NCBI GenBank assembly: GCA_015680685.1
Contig: MNCI01007783.1
Coordinates: forward strand, 147,112-211,111
DNA: 64,000 bases
Reading direction: 5' to 3'
Source: Gnetum montanum
Taxonomy: Eukaryota; Streptophyta; Gnetopsida; Gnetales; Gnetaceae
The position numbers and the translations under genes are program-made. Each line of letters begins with the position of its first letter. The first letter of the stretch is position 1. The notes under the pieces were generated by a model. That model was not told the origin of the DNA and searched no databases. It saw only the letters and a program-made list of their open reading frames with translations. Positions 1 through 12,035 of the stretch are shown here, piece after piece.

Positions 1-587
1 ATATATGGAGCTTTCCAACCTTCAATATGAAAATCTAGCTATGTTGATTATAGGATGATCATAGTTAGAATTGAAAAATTAGGTGACCAACTCATACTTG
101 TTGTACAAAGCCAAGTTCAAGCATCATAAGGACACCACGCAAAAACTTATGGTGGAAAATGTTGAAATCAATGTTCTCAAAGAAAAATATACTAATTAGA
201 GATCCACTATCAAGTGCTTGGTATAAAAATGAATGACTACTAGGAATTACAAAATGTAGTCAGGCATTCAATGTGAAATGCAAACAATTTTTTGCCTAGT
301 TCATCAATGTCAAGGAGTTGTTCCCAATAATGCCCTATCTATGAAATATCCCCCATTCTAGCCCAAATTGGTGATTCCATGTGGACTCTGAATGATCCCT
401 GGAGTAAGGAGAAGAAGATGAAGATATTACTAGATTCCTTTCACCTTCCACTAAAGGTAGTTGTTGTAGCAGGATAGCCATAGCCTCCTGAGTCACCACG
501 GGCACTTGAAGCTAGTGAAGGTCCTATGAAACCTTGGGAACCTCCACAACTTGGGACTATTTTATCTTCTCAACCATCTTCATGCCA
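1..587 (+). pseudogene. 3' end of Athila-like extra ORF (third copy)
   Basis: This stretch is collinear with 22120-22683 of element P and with the complement of 32030-32560 of element M. Shared blocks include the run around 'cttgttgtacaaag' (compare 'cttgttgtacaagg' in P) and the segment on 'tcatcaatgt'. It is the C-terminal part of the third, non gag-pol ORF of this retrotransposon family and has several in-frame stops. The consensus ORF end lies near 587 (cat taa); here the Trp codon tgg is kept where P has tag. The body of this element lies upstream of the window. No function is known for the product. Confidence rests on similarity between copies inside the window, not on a named domain. 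Confidence 0.6.
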
Positions 588-772
588 TTAAAGGATGTGT
601 TGTCTAGTTTGAGTAGTCATATCTTGGTGTTTAATTTTGTATCATAAACACCACAAATTTTATAATGATGTCAATTTGTACACCTAAGCACTCAATTTTG
701 TTGTGTCAAGTGGCAATTAATAATCTCATACCTTCCCTATTTTGTAAAGGAACTAAGCACAAGTTTTCATTC

Positions 773-815
773 AATCATGGGGATATGATGAAGCATCCAA
801 GTGTCGTGTCAATCA
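773..815 (+). repeat. Polypurine tract and start of truncated 3' LTR
   Basis: The sequence 'catggggata' is followed by TGATGA at 786, the same junction as at 22934-22948 in P and, on -, 31763-31779 in M. About 30 bases of LTR U3 follow and then similarity is lost, so this LTR is truncated. Confidence 0.6.
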
Positions 816-890
816 TTTTAACTTTTGTGAAGAGTAGTAGTCATATCTCATTTTCTAAATTTTACCATTAATATTTATAGAGTCATAAAT

Positions 891-3623
891 ATGAGCTCTA
901 TTCAAGACATAGATAGTAATGAGAATGAAATAAATAGTACTCTATTGAAGGAAAATACATTGCAAGAAGAAAATGTATTAGATTATAATGTGGAAATTTT
1001 GAAATCATTTGCAAAAGGTAGATTTATTTTGAAATCTCCATTAAAATAATTTATAACACAATTAGACACTTATAGGAGTGGAGGAGGTGGAAGCAAAAGA
1101 TGGAAGTGTAATGTATGTAGCCATGAATTCACTGCAAGTGGTACACGAATACATCATCATTTCTTTTAGACATTAGAAAATAAAATAGGAACAGGTGTTA
1201 TTGCATGTAAATTTCCATATCCTGATATTCAAAAAGCTATGTATGACTACTTTCAAGTAAAGACTATGATAAAGAGAATTACTGTAAGTATTCGAATAGA
1301 GGAAAGTAAGAACAAGATAAAGGATGTTGTACAACCAACAAAAAGAAAAGTGTTTAAACAAATAGAAATAAGTTTTCAAGTTGAAAAAAAAATAAAAGCT
1401 AATATCAATATTGAAGAAAATGTTCTATGCAAATGGATTACCATTTAAACTTGCACGTACTCCTTCATTCAAAGAAGCAATTCGTTGTGCCATTGAAGTA
1501 GGTAATATTTTTAAATTTTAAATTATCATTTTTTATTTAAAATTATTAGTAAAACTAATATTTTTATATAGAAGGTCCATCTTATATCCCTCCAACTAAA
1601 GATAAAATTCGAAATGATCTTCTTGATGAGAGGTATGAACTTGGCAAAAAAAATTTGGAGGAATGGTAGCAATTTTGGCAGCCAAGTGGTTGTTCTATTA
1701 TAATGGATAGATGAACTGATATTCGTCAACGTTCATTAATTAATATTATAATTAGTTGTCAACTTGAACCATTTTTTCTTAATGCTACAGACTTCTCCAA
1801 TCATATAAAAGATGCTAATTTTCAAGCCAAATTATTAAAAACAATAATTGCAACTATTGGTTCAAGCAACATTATTCAAATTATAAGCCATGTAAGAAAA
1901 ATGATAGAAATGATTCATCCAAATATATTTTGGACTCCTTGTTATATTCATTCTCTAAATAATACACTTCGTGATATTGGTAAAATTGATTGGGTGAAAA
2001 AGCTTATTATAGATGCAAGAGACATACAAATTTTCATTTGCAATCATCATTATTCAAATTCCTTATTCAAGGAATGTATCAAAAATAAGATTTTCAAACA
2101 GCCTATAGAAACAAGGTAATAGAATACAAAAATCTATATTGTGTATTTTTAAGAAATTTGATTTATTAATGCTAAACTAATTATAAATTTTGTAAAATAG
2201 GTATGCTTCATATTTCATAATGTTGGAGAGAATGCAAGAGATAGAATAATCATTACAAACAATGGTTATAACTAGTAAATGGAAGAACTGGGAGGAAGCC
2301 AACACAACTATGGAAAAGAGTGTTAGAGAAAAGATTTTATCATATGAGTGGTGGAAACAAATGAAGTAAGAAATAATTTATTTGAAATATAATTTTTTAT
2401 TTTTTATTGTTTGCATCTTTAAATCCTATTAAAAATAAGTATTTGTTATATTGTAGGAGGATTGTTAACATGTTGCAACCTATTGTTGATTTCATTCGTT
2501 ATGCTGATACAGATACATCTACATTAGGAGAAATTTATGTAATTTATGAAAATATGTTAACAGAAATTAAAAATGGGTTATAGAAATGGATAGCTCTCTT
2601 GATTTTTATAATGCTCAGTTACTTCCATTGATTCTAAAAAAATGGAATGCTACAAATACCCCATTGCATATGGCTGCATATGCATTAAATATTAAGTGGT
2701 ATTCTTGAAAACATAGTTATAAAAATCCAACAAGGCTTTGTGATGATTTTGATGTAAGAACAGGTTTTTTAAAATATGTTCAATGATTATATTCACCTTG
2801 TGAGGATAGCTTAAGTAGAAAGGAATGGTTTCAATTTACTAAAGGACATACAAAAGCATTTAAATGTGAAGATGCTATATGTGATATGGATGGAATAGCT
2901 CAAAAAGATCTCGGTGGATGGTGGAGTTTGCATGGTGGAGATACTCCTAGACTTCGAACTTTAGCAGTGAAACTTCTTTCTCAGATAATACAATCAATTT
3001 TTCATTAAACATATAACAAATATTAATACGTATTAATTTTCGTAATTAATTTATGAAATGTGATATTTGAAAACTTGAAATAGTGATGTTTTATATATCA
3101 TTATGCATTCTCTAAACACCATGATTAATAGGCTATTAGTTCTTAAGCTTCAAATGAGTTTGTTTATTGATGAAGTTTTGAATAATTTGTAAAATAAATC
3201 TTTTAACAATGCAAAAATTTATTCTTGTTTTTATCATTTATGTAGGTTGCATCTTCTTCTGCTGCTGCTGAAAGAAATTAGTCAACATAGTCTTTCATTC
3301 ATGGGATCAAAAGAAATACTCTAACTCCAAAAATAGCTGAAAAATTAGTATATGTTCATAGCATGATTAGATTGGAAGAAATAAAAGAAATAAATTATAG
3401 GCAATCACCTACTTTTCGTTGGGATGTTAATACAGAAGATGATGATGTTGCAATAGTTGATGATAGAGAAAGTTATTCTACTGACTAAGTTAATGTTCTT
3501 GGAGAAATGAATCTTAATATTGATGATTCAATTCTTGATAAAGATGGTTACCATGCAAATGATATTAATGACATAGAACAAAATGAAGTAGGTTTTACAA
3601 ATTTACTCTTTAGAGTAGAGTAA
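891..3623 (+). pseudogene. hAT-superfamily transposase pseudogene (BED finger, DUF659, hAT dimerisation)
   Basis: Cut-and-paste DNA transposase relic. From the ATG at 891 the translation gives a BED-type zinc finger near 1095-1168 (KRWKCNVCSHEF then TRIHHHF), a DUF659-like catalytic core at 1572-2115 (GCSIIMD, NIFWTPCYIHSL, DIGKIDWVKK), a helical region and the C-terminal dimerisation part (WWSLHGGDTPRLRTLAVKLL at about 2920-2980, then SSSAAAERN and SFIHGIKRNTLTPKIAEKL after 3246). Three GT..AG introns restore phase: 1502-1571, 2116-2200 and 2366-2456. A fourth at 2985-3245 keeps its AG acceptor but shows AT at the donor. In-frame stops near 1048, 1168, 1666 and elsewhere kill it. An acidic tail continues past the TAA at 3486 to 3623. 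Terminal inverted repeats were not found; the 3' end may lie in the N gap. Similarity to the family is clear; activity is excluded. Confidence 0.88.
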
Positions 3624-3704
3624 GGAGAAAATATAGGCTAAAATTAGAATTTGAACAATGTGACAACTTCTAAGCTTTGGCAAGAAACTCTTTTGTGATT
3701 TAAA

Positions 3705-3845
3705 NNNNNNNNNNNNNNNNNNNNNNNNNNNNNNNNNNNNNNNNNNNNNNNNNNNNNNNNNNNNNNNNNNNNNNNNNNNNNNNNNNNNNNNNNNNNNNNN
3801 NNNNNNNNNNNNNNNNNNNNNNNNNNNNNNNNNNNNNNNNNNNNN
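3705..3845. other. Assembly gap (run of N)
   Basis: There are 141 undetermined bases, followed directly by a TA dinucleotide run, which probably caused the gap. Confidence 0.99.
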
Positions 3846-3863
3846 ATATATATATATATATAT
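3846..3863. repeat. (TA)n microsatellite
   Basis: Alternating TA run at the edge of the gap. Confidence 0.9.
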
Positions 3864-5300
3864 GATAATGCTAAAATATTTTATAACACATGAGACTCAC
3901 TACTTAATGTTTGATTGCAATCTTTTATGCAATTTTTAAGCATTAACAATATTTTGAATTTACATTGTACTTGTTCTATATTCTACAAAGTTTTTTATGA
4001 TATATGAGATTTAATTTTGAAAAAAACTAATATATTTAAATTTTCTCTATCACGTCCCAGCTACGAACCTGTCCCCACTTTTTTTTGAGCCACCAATCGG
4101 ATTCTTTTGGTGCATAGCTGGGCAGAAACTATTGCGTTTAAGGAAAGTTGCCAACCAACCTCCAGCAATCAAAAGTTCACAGGCGAAAATCATACATTCA
4201 TCTTAAAGGGTTTTTCTGTCTTAAAATTGTCCAGCAGAAACTGATGTTAGTAAGCGACGTTTGATCTACAGTTGTAGGAATCATGTAAAGAGATGAATGT
4301 AAAAAAACAAGGTAATGATAAATTTACATTCTGGGAAGAACATAATTAGGCTAGCAAAGTTTTGCATCTCAGAACGATTTCAGCCTTAAAAAGTTAAGCT
4401 TTAGACGGTGGCAAGATTAAGTTCGAAATCTAAGACAGATGGTAGATACTCTTAGTAATCCAGAAAAGTTGGGAGAACACATTCTCCAAGTAGGCGCACA
4501 CGAAGTCAGACGATGTAAACACACTTTGAAAAGCAGACAAATCAAACAATCCCATTGTTTCTTTCCGTCATTTATACCCAGAAATAAGCAATGATATGGC
4601 AAGCAAATCTCTCTCTTCAAGGTTTTATTCCTAAGGTAAATTTAAGAAGTCGAGTCACAACAATCAGGACTTTATAAATCGATGCTGGAAAAATGCTTGG
4701 GCCATCATCTTGGTAGCGGTTGGAGTGTGTGTTTGATCACTGGTCTACTGACAGTTGAGTAAAGTGATAACAATGAATGTTTTCAAAGTTGCATGCGAAC
4801 TCTAGTTTCAACCGCCCCTATTCATTATGCAATTTGCTGTGCTTCAAATCGCAACACTGTGTAAATAATGGCCCATGCTTAGCATGGAAAAGCTGGCATC
4901 AACATTTATTAGAGAATTAGAGAGATGCCTTTACGTGCGAGGCTTTGAAATTTCTGTACGTAAACATATGGCTAAGGCAGAACATAAGACGGCGGAGCCG
5001 CAGCTGCCGGACATGACGAAAACATGAACAAAAGCAGATTCATTTCTGGCAACGGCAGCCTTATGTTCATTTGACACAATCTGGTAGAGACGAGAGAGAG
5101 AGAGTAACTAACAAAATTAAAAAGATAATGTGCAGCTCCCCTCCCACGACCATGAAAGGTTTAGCTACCTACCTTGGCAGCGCCATAAACGGACATTCCT
5201 ATTGAAGAATGAATGTGACACTCTGCATTGCAAATAGCATTGAAGATGAATACCACAATTTCATCCAAAACTCATTTGCATAGCAAACATATCACAGCTA
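3864..5300. other. Low-copy-looking interval without a recognised gene
   Basis: From about 4050 to 5250 the base composition is more balanced than in the transposon debris, CpG dinucleotides survive (for example 'ggcggagccg' at 4991) and no similarity to other parts of the window was seen. That is typical of gene-flanking DNA. On - there are TATA-like strings (gatttataaagtcc near 4670-4683, gggtataaatgacgg near 4570-4580), a 67-codon ORF at 4620-4417 with no recognised motif, and a (GA)n run at 5092-5106. A gene edge is possible but not proven. Confidence 0.35.
4972..5070 (-). CDS. Possible short secreted-peptide-like ORF or first exon
   Basis: A 32-codon ORF on - starts at 5070 after a CT-rich stretch (ctctctctcgtctctacc) of the kind common in plant 5' leaders. 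It reads MNIRLPLPEMN, then a hydrophobic and alanine-rich run (LLLFMFSSCPAAAAPP), and ends at a TAG. The shape is signal-peptide-like. No family is recognised and the length is within chance, so this is a weak call. It could be the first exon of a spliced gene or nothing. Confidence 0.15.
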   Translation of the reverse strand: MNIRLPLPEMNLLLFMFSSCPAAAAPPSYVLP

Positions 5301-7190
5301 CAAAATCAGAAAAAATTCATTTTTTCTTAGTTGGGCTACCCACATCAGTTGATAACTACCAAAAATCTACAAAATAAAAAATTCCTTAGAATCTTTTTAC
5401 ATCTAAAAAATCAATAGCGGCTATCCCTAAGTCATGTTGAAGTCTTTCTTTATATGACACTAAAAATATCCTGCAACCAACAATTCAAAATGGTCAATCC
5501 TAGTTAAAAAAGAGCAGTTAGCATCATAATAAATAGCAATGCTAAACATATAGTACTATTATGATAACAACATTAAATAGTAATGAAATATTATGTTGTT
5601 ATGATGTCTTAATAGCAGTGATAAACATAAAGAAACTTAAGCAATAGTATAAAGATATTTGTTTCTTCGCCTGAAGTTCACAGATTTGAATTAAAAATTA
5701 ATGCTATTTTTCATAAGCAAAAAGTTGCCAATTTTAATGTTTAAGAAAACGTAGTGTATCCTATCAAAATTATATTCTTATAGCTATTCTTGAATTAATA
5801 ATTTAAAAACATAACCTATGATTTTTTAGAACATACAACTATGAACTACACTTTGTAATAGACCATGCTAGATTAACTAAATATGAAACCAATGAGGATA
5901 GAAAATTGAAACAAAAAAGCAAATACATTTATAAATTTCTAATAAAAGCATGATAGAGAAACTAAAACCTGATTACATTCTTCGAAAACTAGATTGCTCT
6001 AGACAATGTGAATGGCAAAAAAACAAATAAAAATAGTTTGACTCCAATACCACTACTAAACTTAATGGAATAATAAAATAAAAAATGATATAGAAACTAA
6101 GATGCAGTAAAAACTAAATTAAATACAATAGTTGTAAAAAATTGATATAGTTGAACAAAGTAAATTGTTCTTGAACCTGTAACTAAGTGTATCATAAAAC
6201 AAATTTACAAAAATAAATGTAGAGGTGAAACTAAAAATCATAAAGTAGTATAAGAAAAACCAAATCTTTAACAATAGTTTACGGCCTAAATAGCAATTGA
6301 ACACAACCATATTGATGAAGATGGAACTAAAGAGAAAAATTATGCTCAAAACAACTTTGTTAAAGTTTCTTGCCTATGCCTTTTACACCTAGATTGGATT
6401 ACTTTCATGGTACGCATAACTACATATTTATAGGCTAAGCAAGGGACCCCAATGATAATGTTACTACTTTCCTCCATCATGAAAGCAAACACTCATTAAT
6501 TAGAGTGCTCTTGATAATCAACATTATTGAAACTAACAATGTAAGTGAACTAGTAGATTTATTTTATAACTAATACCCATGGAAAGGAGGGCCATTTATG
6601 CTAACATCTTTGCCTTGGTCGTGATGCATATGAGAAGTGTTAAGATATTAATCAATTGAAGGATTGTAGCAAATGCTTAATCCTCTTGATGAATATTGTT
6701 AGTGTTCATGAATAAAAGTTAATGTCAAAAAAACAATCATGATTTGTAACATATGTAATAAGATGTACAATTTTACTATAAGACATGAAGATATGGATAC
6801 AACTTTCTCCCATATATATATCAATTTGGATTTTCATTGAACGAATCCTCTAAAAAGGTGACGATGGAAAATCCTCCCATGATAAATTATAGCTTCATGA
6901 AAAAATTTTATAGTTTAATAAATGAAATATTCAAGAGCACAATTTTTACTTTGATGTTAAACAAAATTGCAAATTATTAAAACAAGAAATGTTTCAAAAA
7001 CTTTGGGAAAATGCAAAGGAAAAAAAGATATTTCAATTTGAATAGTATTGGGGGAGGCCTCAATTCAAAGGCAAAATATTCATCTAATGCAATTATTGAT
7101 CATTTCTTATGTAACTTTTAAAATTGTTTACTCTATGTGTTTTAATGCTTTGAAAAGACATTAAAAAACCATATCCATTTTCATGTAGAT
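5300..7190. other. AT-rich interval, no gene recognised
   Basis: Very AT-rich DNA. The longest open stretches (for example 6349-6119 on -) have a phenylalanine/isoleucine-rich composition expected from AT-rich noncoding sequence. No conserved motif, tRNA or structured repeat was seen. Confidence 0.5.
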
Positions 7191-7194
7191 TGGA

Positions 7195-8105
7195 CACTTT
7201 TCTAATTTTTTATTCACAGTAGATCTACATCAAGAGTGTGTGCTTAGCCCATGCTTATTTTCCATTATTATGGATGAATTAGCAAAGGAAATACAAGATG
7301 AAATCCCTTGGTGTATGCTATTTGCAGATAATATTATGTTGGCAAATACAACTTGTGAAAATATTGCTTTTAAAATGGAGAAGTGGAAACATACTCAAGA
7401 ATAAAATGACTTAAAAATTAATAGAAGATAGAATATATGGAATGTAATTTTAATAACAATATAAAAAGTGGTAAAATAGAAGTGATAATCCAAGACGAAA
7501 GTCTCCCTCACTACAAATAGTTTTGCTACCTAGGATCAATCCTTTAATCAAATAGTGAAATTGATAAAGATATAAGAAATAAAATTGAGTAAGATAGTCA
7601 AAATGGAGATAGGCTAATAATGTTTTATGTAATAAAAAATACAAACAAAGTTGAAGGAAAAATTTTTCAAGATAGCAATGAAGTTTGCCATTTTATATGA
7701 TGCTAAATGTTAAGCAGTACAAAAGAGCCATGAACAACAAATTAGTGTGGCAGAAATGTGAATGTTTCAATAGATGTTAAATGCTACTAAAAGAGGTAAA
7801 CTACATAATACATACAATAGATGAAGACTTGGAGTGGATTTTGTTTCTAATAATCTACAAAATTGGTGGCTTAGATGATTTGGACATGTGGAAAGAAAAT
7901 CAAACAATGACATCACTACTCTAAGAAAGCCATCAAAAAGAAAACTAAAGAAGACATGAAAAAGAAAATGATCAAGGATGATTTTAGAAAACTACAAATA
8001 AACAAAAATGTAACTCTTCATAAAGGTGAATGATGAAAAAGAAATCATTTAGCTGGCCCAATTTTATTAGAACAAATCTAGAATAATGATGATAATTATA
8101 GGATA
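7195..8105 (+). pseudogene. RTE-type LINE, reverse transcriptase to 3' end
   Basis: Non-LTR retrotransposon remnant. The frame at 7220-7390 gives VDLHQECVLSPCLFSIIMDE, then DEIPWCMLFADNIMLAN, the plant RTE-clade RT signature in which the FADD box has become FADN. Downstream come FCYLGSIL (near 7515), a region matching the usual 'GAECW...MSVAEMRMLRWM' segment in broken form (7725-7790), and WFGHVERK-like sequence near 7875-7900. It ends near 8105 in a GAT-rich tail typical of this clade. The endonuclease half is missing or unrecognisable upstream. A second copy of the same clade is on - at 46675-49060. Confidence 0.8.
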
Positions 8106-8862
8106 CCTTTATTCCCATCATTGATATTTTTTACCTTCCTTTTTTTTTTCTTTTTGAAATGTTGATGTTTATGTTGATGGCAACATCACCCATGCTAGGC
8201 ATAAGCCATGATTAACAAGTCTAATCCCCTGGCACTAAGCACAAAGAAAGTTAATTTGTACAAGCATGTCTTGGGGCTTGATTCATAATGGCGAGCCTGT
8301 GGTGGCAATTACATTACCATGCTATGATGGAATAGATGTAATAGCCCAGGTGGTGTAGAACATGGGTTAGGTAACAGCTGCAGAGTTGGTGTAACTGACA
8401 ATGGTGGTGCTGGGAGTTACATGCATTGCACAGAGACATGGGATGTGGTTGTAATCGATGGTGGACATGGTGGAGAACCTAGTGATAGTGGCAGGAGTTA
8501 CGAAGGTGGTGGACAAAGTGGAATGTGGTGGCAATTAACCAAGTGAGTGGAGGTAACTTTCAGCATGGAAGTTACAATTACAGTAACCAATGTTAGATGG
8601 TAACCAAGATCGACATGGGATGTGGGCATTTAAAACCATTAGATGAGCTTCTATAAAAGGAAAATGAGGGATACCACCTTGAGGAGGGAGCAAAGGGAGG
8701 ACATTAGGACCAACCTCTCTTTCAATGAGGCTAGCCTCTCTCTCATTAGGGCTAGCCTCTTTTCTCTCTTGCAACGTGCATGGCAAACAAAACGACATGC
8801 ACACCAGGAAATAGAGGCTATGAACGATGTGTCTATAGCATGCAGAGTAAACAACAACAACA

Positions 8863-8881
8863 TCTCTCTCTCTCTCTCTCT
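8863..8881. repeat. (CT)n microsatellite
   Basis: Uninterrupted TC dinucleotide run of 19 bases. Confidence 0.95.
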
Positions 8882-9570
8882 TCTCCCTTCCCCACTAGAT
8901 GGTAGTAGATAGAACTACAAATTGCAATGGTTTTAGTGGTGCATAATGACGATAGATGTCATAGTAAATAGCGGAGTGAATCTCTCAGCCTTCCCTCACT
9001 CCTGTAGGTGCGTCAATAGATATTGTAGGTGTGCATTTGTAATTAGCAACTATGGTAGGTGGTCTCTTTCAGCTGTAGTAAGGTGGTGTCAAAGGACAAC
9101 GGATTAGTGGGCAACCTCCCTTTCTCTATAGATCCAAATTGGCGATTGTAGCAAGGTTCTCTCTTCTTTCTATCTTTGGCAATAGTGGCATGCACATTAG
9201 GTGACTATGTAGTGCATGTCAAGAGCTTCTAATGGTAGAAATGTTGCAAGAATCAAAAGTAGTGGGTGCATGAGGTTCTATTTCTTTTCCTCCCAACGAT
9301 GGTTAGCAAGTGTGTGACTCACGGCAATCAGTAGGTGATGTAGATAATGCATGATCAATAACAACACACATGAAAAGCTCTTGCATGGTTGACATCAGCA
9401 ACTACAACAAGTAGTCTCTCTTCTACCATTAGAGGCCAAGGGGTGGCAACATTCCTATAGCAGGAATGACCTCTCTCCCCCTTCTGATGGTAGTAGCATG
9501 CGTAGATGATGGCAGACAGTGTGATAGTGGTAGATGCATCAATTGTTTGGCCAATAGAAATGGAATAGAT

Positions 9571-9593
9571 CTCTCTCTCTCTCTCTCTCTCTC
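9571..9593. repeat. (CT)n microsatellite
   Basis: Uninterrupted CT run of 23 bases. Confidence 0.95.
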
Positions 9594-9990
9594 TTCTTCT
9601 CTGACTATGGTCAAGGTCTTCTTTCTTAGTAATGGACACCACCAACAGTGACGAACTCACAACAATAATAGGGGCCAGGGCAATGTTTAAATTTTCTAGT
9701 TACCTACTATATTTTCATGAAGTCCTTAAGTTCAAGATAATTATCCAATTTAAATTCTTCTATTTTTTTTTGTTTTACTTTACCTTTTTAACATCACATA
9801 GCCCTCTCTAGCTAAGACTATTCTTAAGTTTCCTTGCCCATACGGGAGGCATCCTAGGCAATAGTCTCCTCAAACAAGTTTTTTCCTAGTGTTGGTGTAT
9901 CCAGAATTTCTGCATCAATAATTTATAGATTAATATTTAATGGTATGGTAAACACAATTACAACCACAATGTTTGGATTATGATCTAGCC

Positions 9991-10145
9991 AAGTACTAGT
10001 TACCAAGGGTTGAAATTTGACACTTTTTAAAGGCATTTCACATAAATTTGGTGTAAAATAAGCTGATTTTTTAATGTGAAACATTATAAAAATGCTAAAA
10101 TATTTTTAAAAGATGTTAATATCATGCTTTAAAATTTCAAAATGC
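9991..10145 (+). repeat. Dispersed repeat, copy 1 (unknown family)
   Basis: Begins 'aagtactagttacc' and runs through 'cataaatttggtgtaaaata' and 'gtgaaacattataaaaatg'. It is highly similar to 23387-23530 in the same orientation. There is no coding content; the family is unknown. Confidence 0.7.
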
Positions 10146-10149
10146 ATTA

Positions 10150-10400
10150 CTTAACTTCCAACTAGATAAAAATTTAATAAGATAATAAGTAGATTTTAAT
10201 TTTTTTATAATTTTTATTATAAAATAAGTTAGTAATAATATATTTAATGATTATTTATAGTATATTATAAATTATAGTATATTATATTTATGTTCATGAA
10301 CTTTTATTTTCTATATTAATTTTTAATAATAAATAATTTTAAATTATTTAAAGATTAATGACATTTTTAAATGATAAATAAATATATTTTGATATTTTTT
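10150..10400. other. Extremely AT-rich block
   Basis: Nearly pure A/T with many TATA, TTAT and TTTAAAT words and no ORF. It separates the dispersed repeat from the LTR mosaic. Confidence 0.6.
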
Positions 10401-10404
10401 AAAT

Positions 10405-10690
10405 ATAGAGAGTGCTTGAATTAGGAGTCATTGAGTGTACAGACCTTTATTTAAGCATTGTTGTACCTAAGCATGATAGTGTGTGTGGCAATAAAGATGA
10501 GCTTTTTGATAAACCTTTGGGAAAATATTCTAACTCTGGGAAAGAAAAACTACAAGAGCTCTGCTACTTTATGACAAAGATACTTCCAAACAATGCACCC
10601 AAGCACTATATTTATAAGTCAACACATATCTCATAACTTCAAATATCTACCATTTCCTCTAGGCCCCTAATATTGAGTATCTAATATTGA
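10405..10690. repeat. Athila-like LTR fragments in opposite orientations
   Basis: 10405-10518 matches the + LTR segment 11380-11485 (gagtgt, then aataaagat, then aaacctt). 10519-10690 matches the LTR in - orientation, as at 59690-59850, including 'ggaaaatattctaactct' and the inverted TATA region 'actatatttataagtc' at 10605-10620. The two pieces meet head-on, so one was inverted or two LTRs were joined. Confidence 0.7.
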
Positions 10691-11261
10691 AGCTAGACAA
10701 AATACACTTTCTTACTTTCCATAAAACTTCAAGGATCTTACCATTTAAAGGAAGGCTTGCAGATTGATTAATCAAGTATACTACCATATTAGTAGCTTTT
10801 GGCAAAAATGGTTTGTCAAGACTAGATTCTGATACCATACTTCTAACATATTCCATGATGCATCTATTCATCCTTTTTGCAACACCATTTTGTTGTGGTA
10901 TTCTAGGAATGGTTGTTATTCTCTAGATACCATTATATTTACAAAAATTATTCAAAGCAATAGAGTATTCTTCTCCATCATTATCATTCACTAAACATCT
11001 AATATATTTTTAGGCTCCTTTTCAACTCTAGCTTTAAAGCTTTTAAAAATATCCAAAACCTAATATTTAGAAGCCATGGGATAAAACCAACACTTTCTAG
11101 TATAATCATCTATGACTGTAACAAAATAAAAAGCTCCACCATAAGATTGAAAATCCACTAGGCCAAACACATATAAATATACCATCTCTAATGCCTTACC
11201 TTTTTTGAAATTTTGATCTCTCCTAAAATTCACCCTATGTTGCTTTTCCATAACACAATGT
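10690..11261 (-). pseudogene. Ty1/copia integrase fragment
   Basis: On -, the frame ending near 11060 reads CVMEKQHRVNFRR, ALEMVYLYVFG and GGAFYFVTVIDDYTRKCWFY, the end of the GAG-pre-integrase domain and the start of the copia integrase core. A second frame at 10871-10690 reads MNRCIMEYVRSM, then ATNMVVYLINQSASLPLNGK, the integrase C-terminal part. Protease, RT and RNase H are absent. The fragment abuts LTR sequence on both sides: it ends at 'caatgtctatttttatc', where the LTR of element P begins mid-U3. It is therefore either inserted into that LTR or joined by deletion. Confidence 0.8.
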
Positions 11262-12027
11262 CTATTTTTATCTATAAATATGTGCTCACCTATCATGTTT
11301 ATGTCATCTTTTGTCATAGTTGTAGTAAAGCTCTTGTAGTTTTGTCATTTTAAAGTTAGAAGATTTTTCTAAGTGCCCATAATAGGAGTTAAAGAGTGTA
11401 TAGATCTTTATTCAAGCATTATTATACTTGAGCACGACAGTGTATGTGGTAATAAAGATAAGCTTTGTAATAAACCTTGCAGCACTTTGAAATAGATTAA
11501 TTGTTTATTTATGCATTTAATATTTTGTGTAATTTCCTTTAATGCTTTAAGTAACTAAGCTAAATTAAGCTAGATTAACTAGTGATTAATTGAGCACATA
11601 AGTATGACCACTTCGTGCATACAATTGGCACTTGGTAATGCTAGTAACGCTTAACATTTGGTACCCTAGCAGTGTTTAATGTGTTTAGGATGTGTACAAC
11701 AAGTGGGAATGGATGCTTGTGTTAGGATTAGTTAAGTGTAGCTAGCTAAAGTAAATTAGCAATTTAATTATTTTATTTTATTCATTATTCTTTATCCTTA
11801 GAAGACTTAAAACACAAAACTTAAAAATGATAAAAATCATATGCCTTAGTTGCACTTAACCACACATTTGCATTTCACAAGTATAATTGGGAAGACAATG
11901 ATTGCAATGGTTAGTTTCACTTCCTAGAGACCAATGTACTTAGAAGGCTATACATCCACAATAATTTGACTAGATTATGTATGAACACTTAGTGATTCAT
12001 ATGGTTGGGCATAGGGTCTACTCATCG
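11262..12027 (+). repeat. 5' LTR of element P (5'-truncated)
   Basis: Matches 23025-23384 of the 3' LTR and, inverted, the LTRs at 30771-31768, 43000-43844 and 59050-59896. Contains the core promoter 'ctataaatatg' at 11273 and the conserved 'agtgcccataataggagtt' segment. It ends at TCATCG (12022-12027), a mutated partner of the TGATGA LTR start, a few bases before the primer site. About 85 bases of U3 are missing at its left end, where copia DNA abuts. Confidence 0.8.
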
Positions 12028-12035
12028 CTCATAAT

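Larger units (their letters stand above)
8110..9980. other. Unassigned interval with CT-rich tracts, possibly LTR-like
   Basis: No protein domain was recognised. The segment 8270-8640 is rich in GGTGG/GTGG-type words, then 'tctataaaagg' at 8651-8661 looks like a TATA box followed by a purine-rich leader, so an old LTR is possible. Two (CT)n tracts lie within. Short ORFs on both strands here (for example 8643-8912 + and 9660-9355 -) overlap each other and the microsatellites and are not supported as genes. Confidence 0.4.

Noticed and set aside
6119-6349. 76-codon hydrophobic ORF on -
   Set aside because: Phe/Ile/Tyr-rich translation expected from AT-rich noncoding DNA; no motif or start context.
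8535-8912. Overlapping ORFs on both strands around 8.5-8.9 kb
   Set aside because: They overlap each other in several frames and depend on a low-complexity CT/GA tract.
9355-9660. 101-codon ORF on - with Arg-Glu repeat
   Set aside because: The RERERE run is a translated (CT)n microsatellite.
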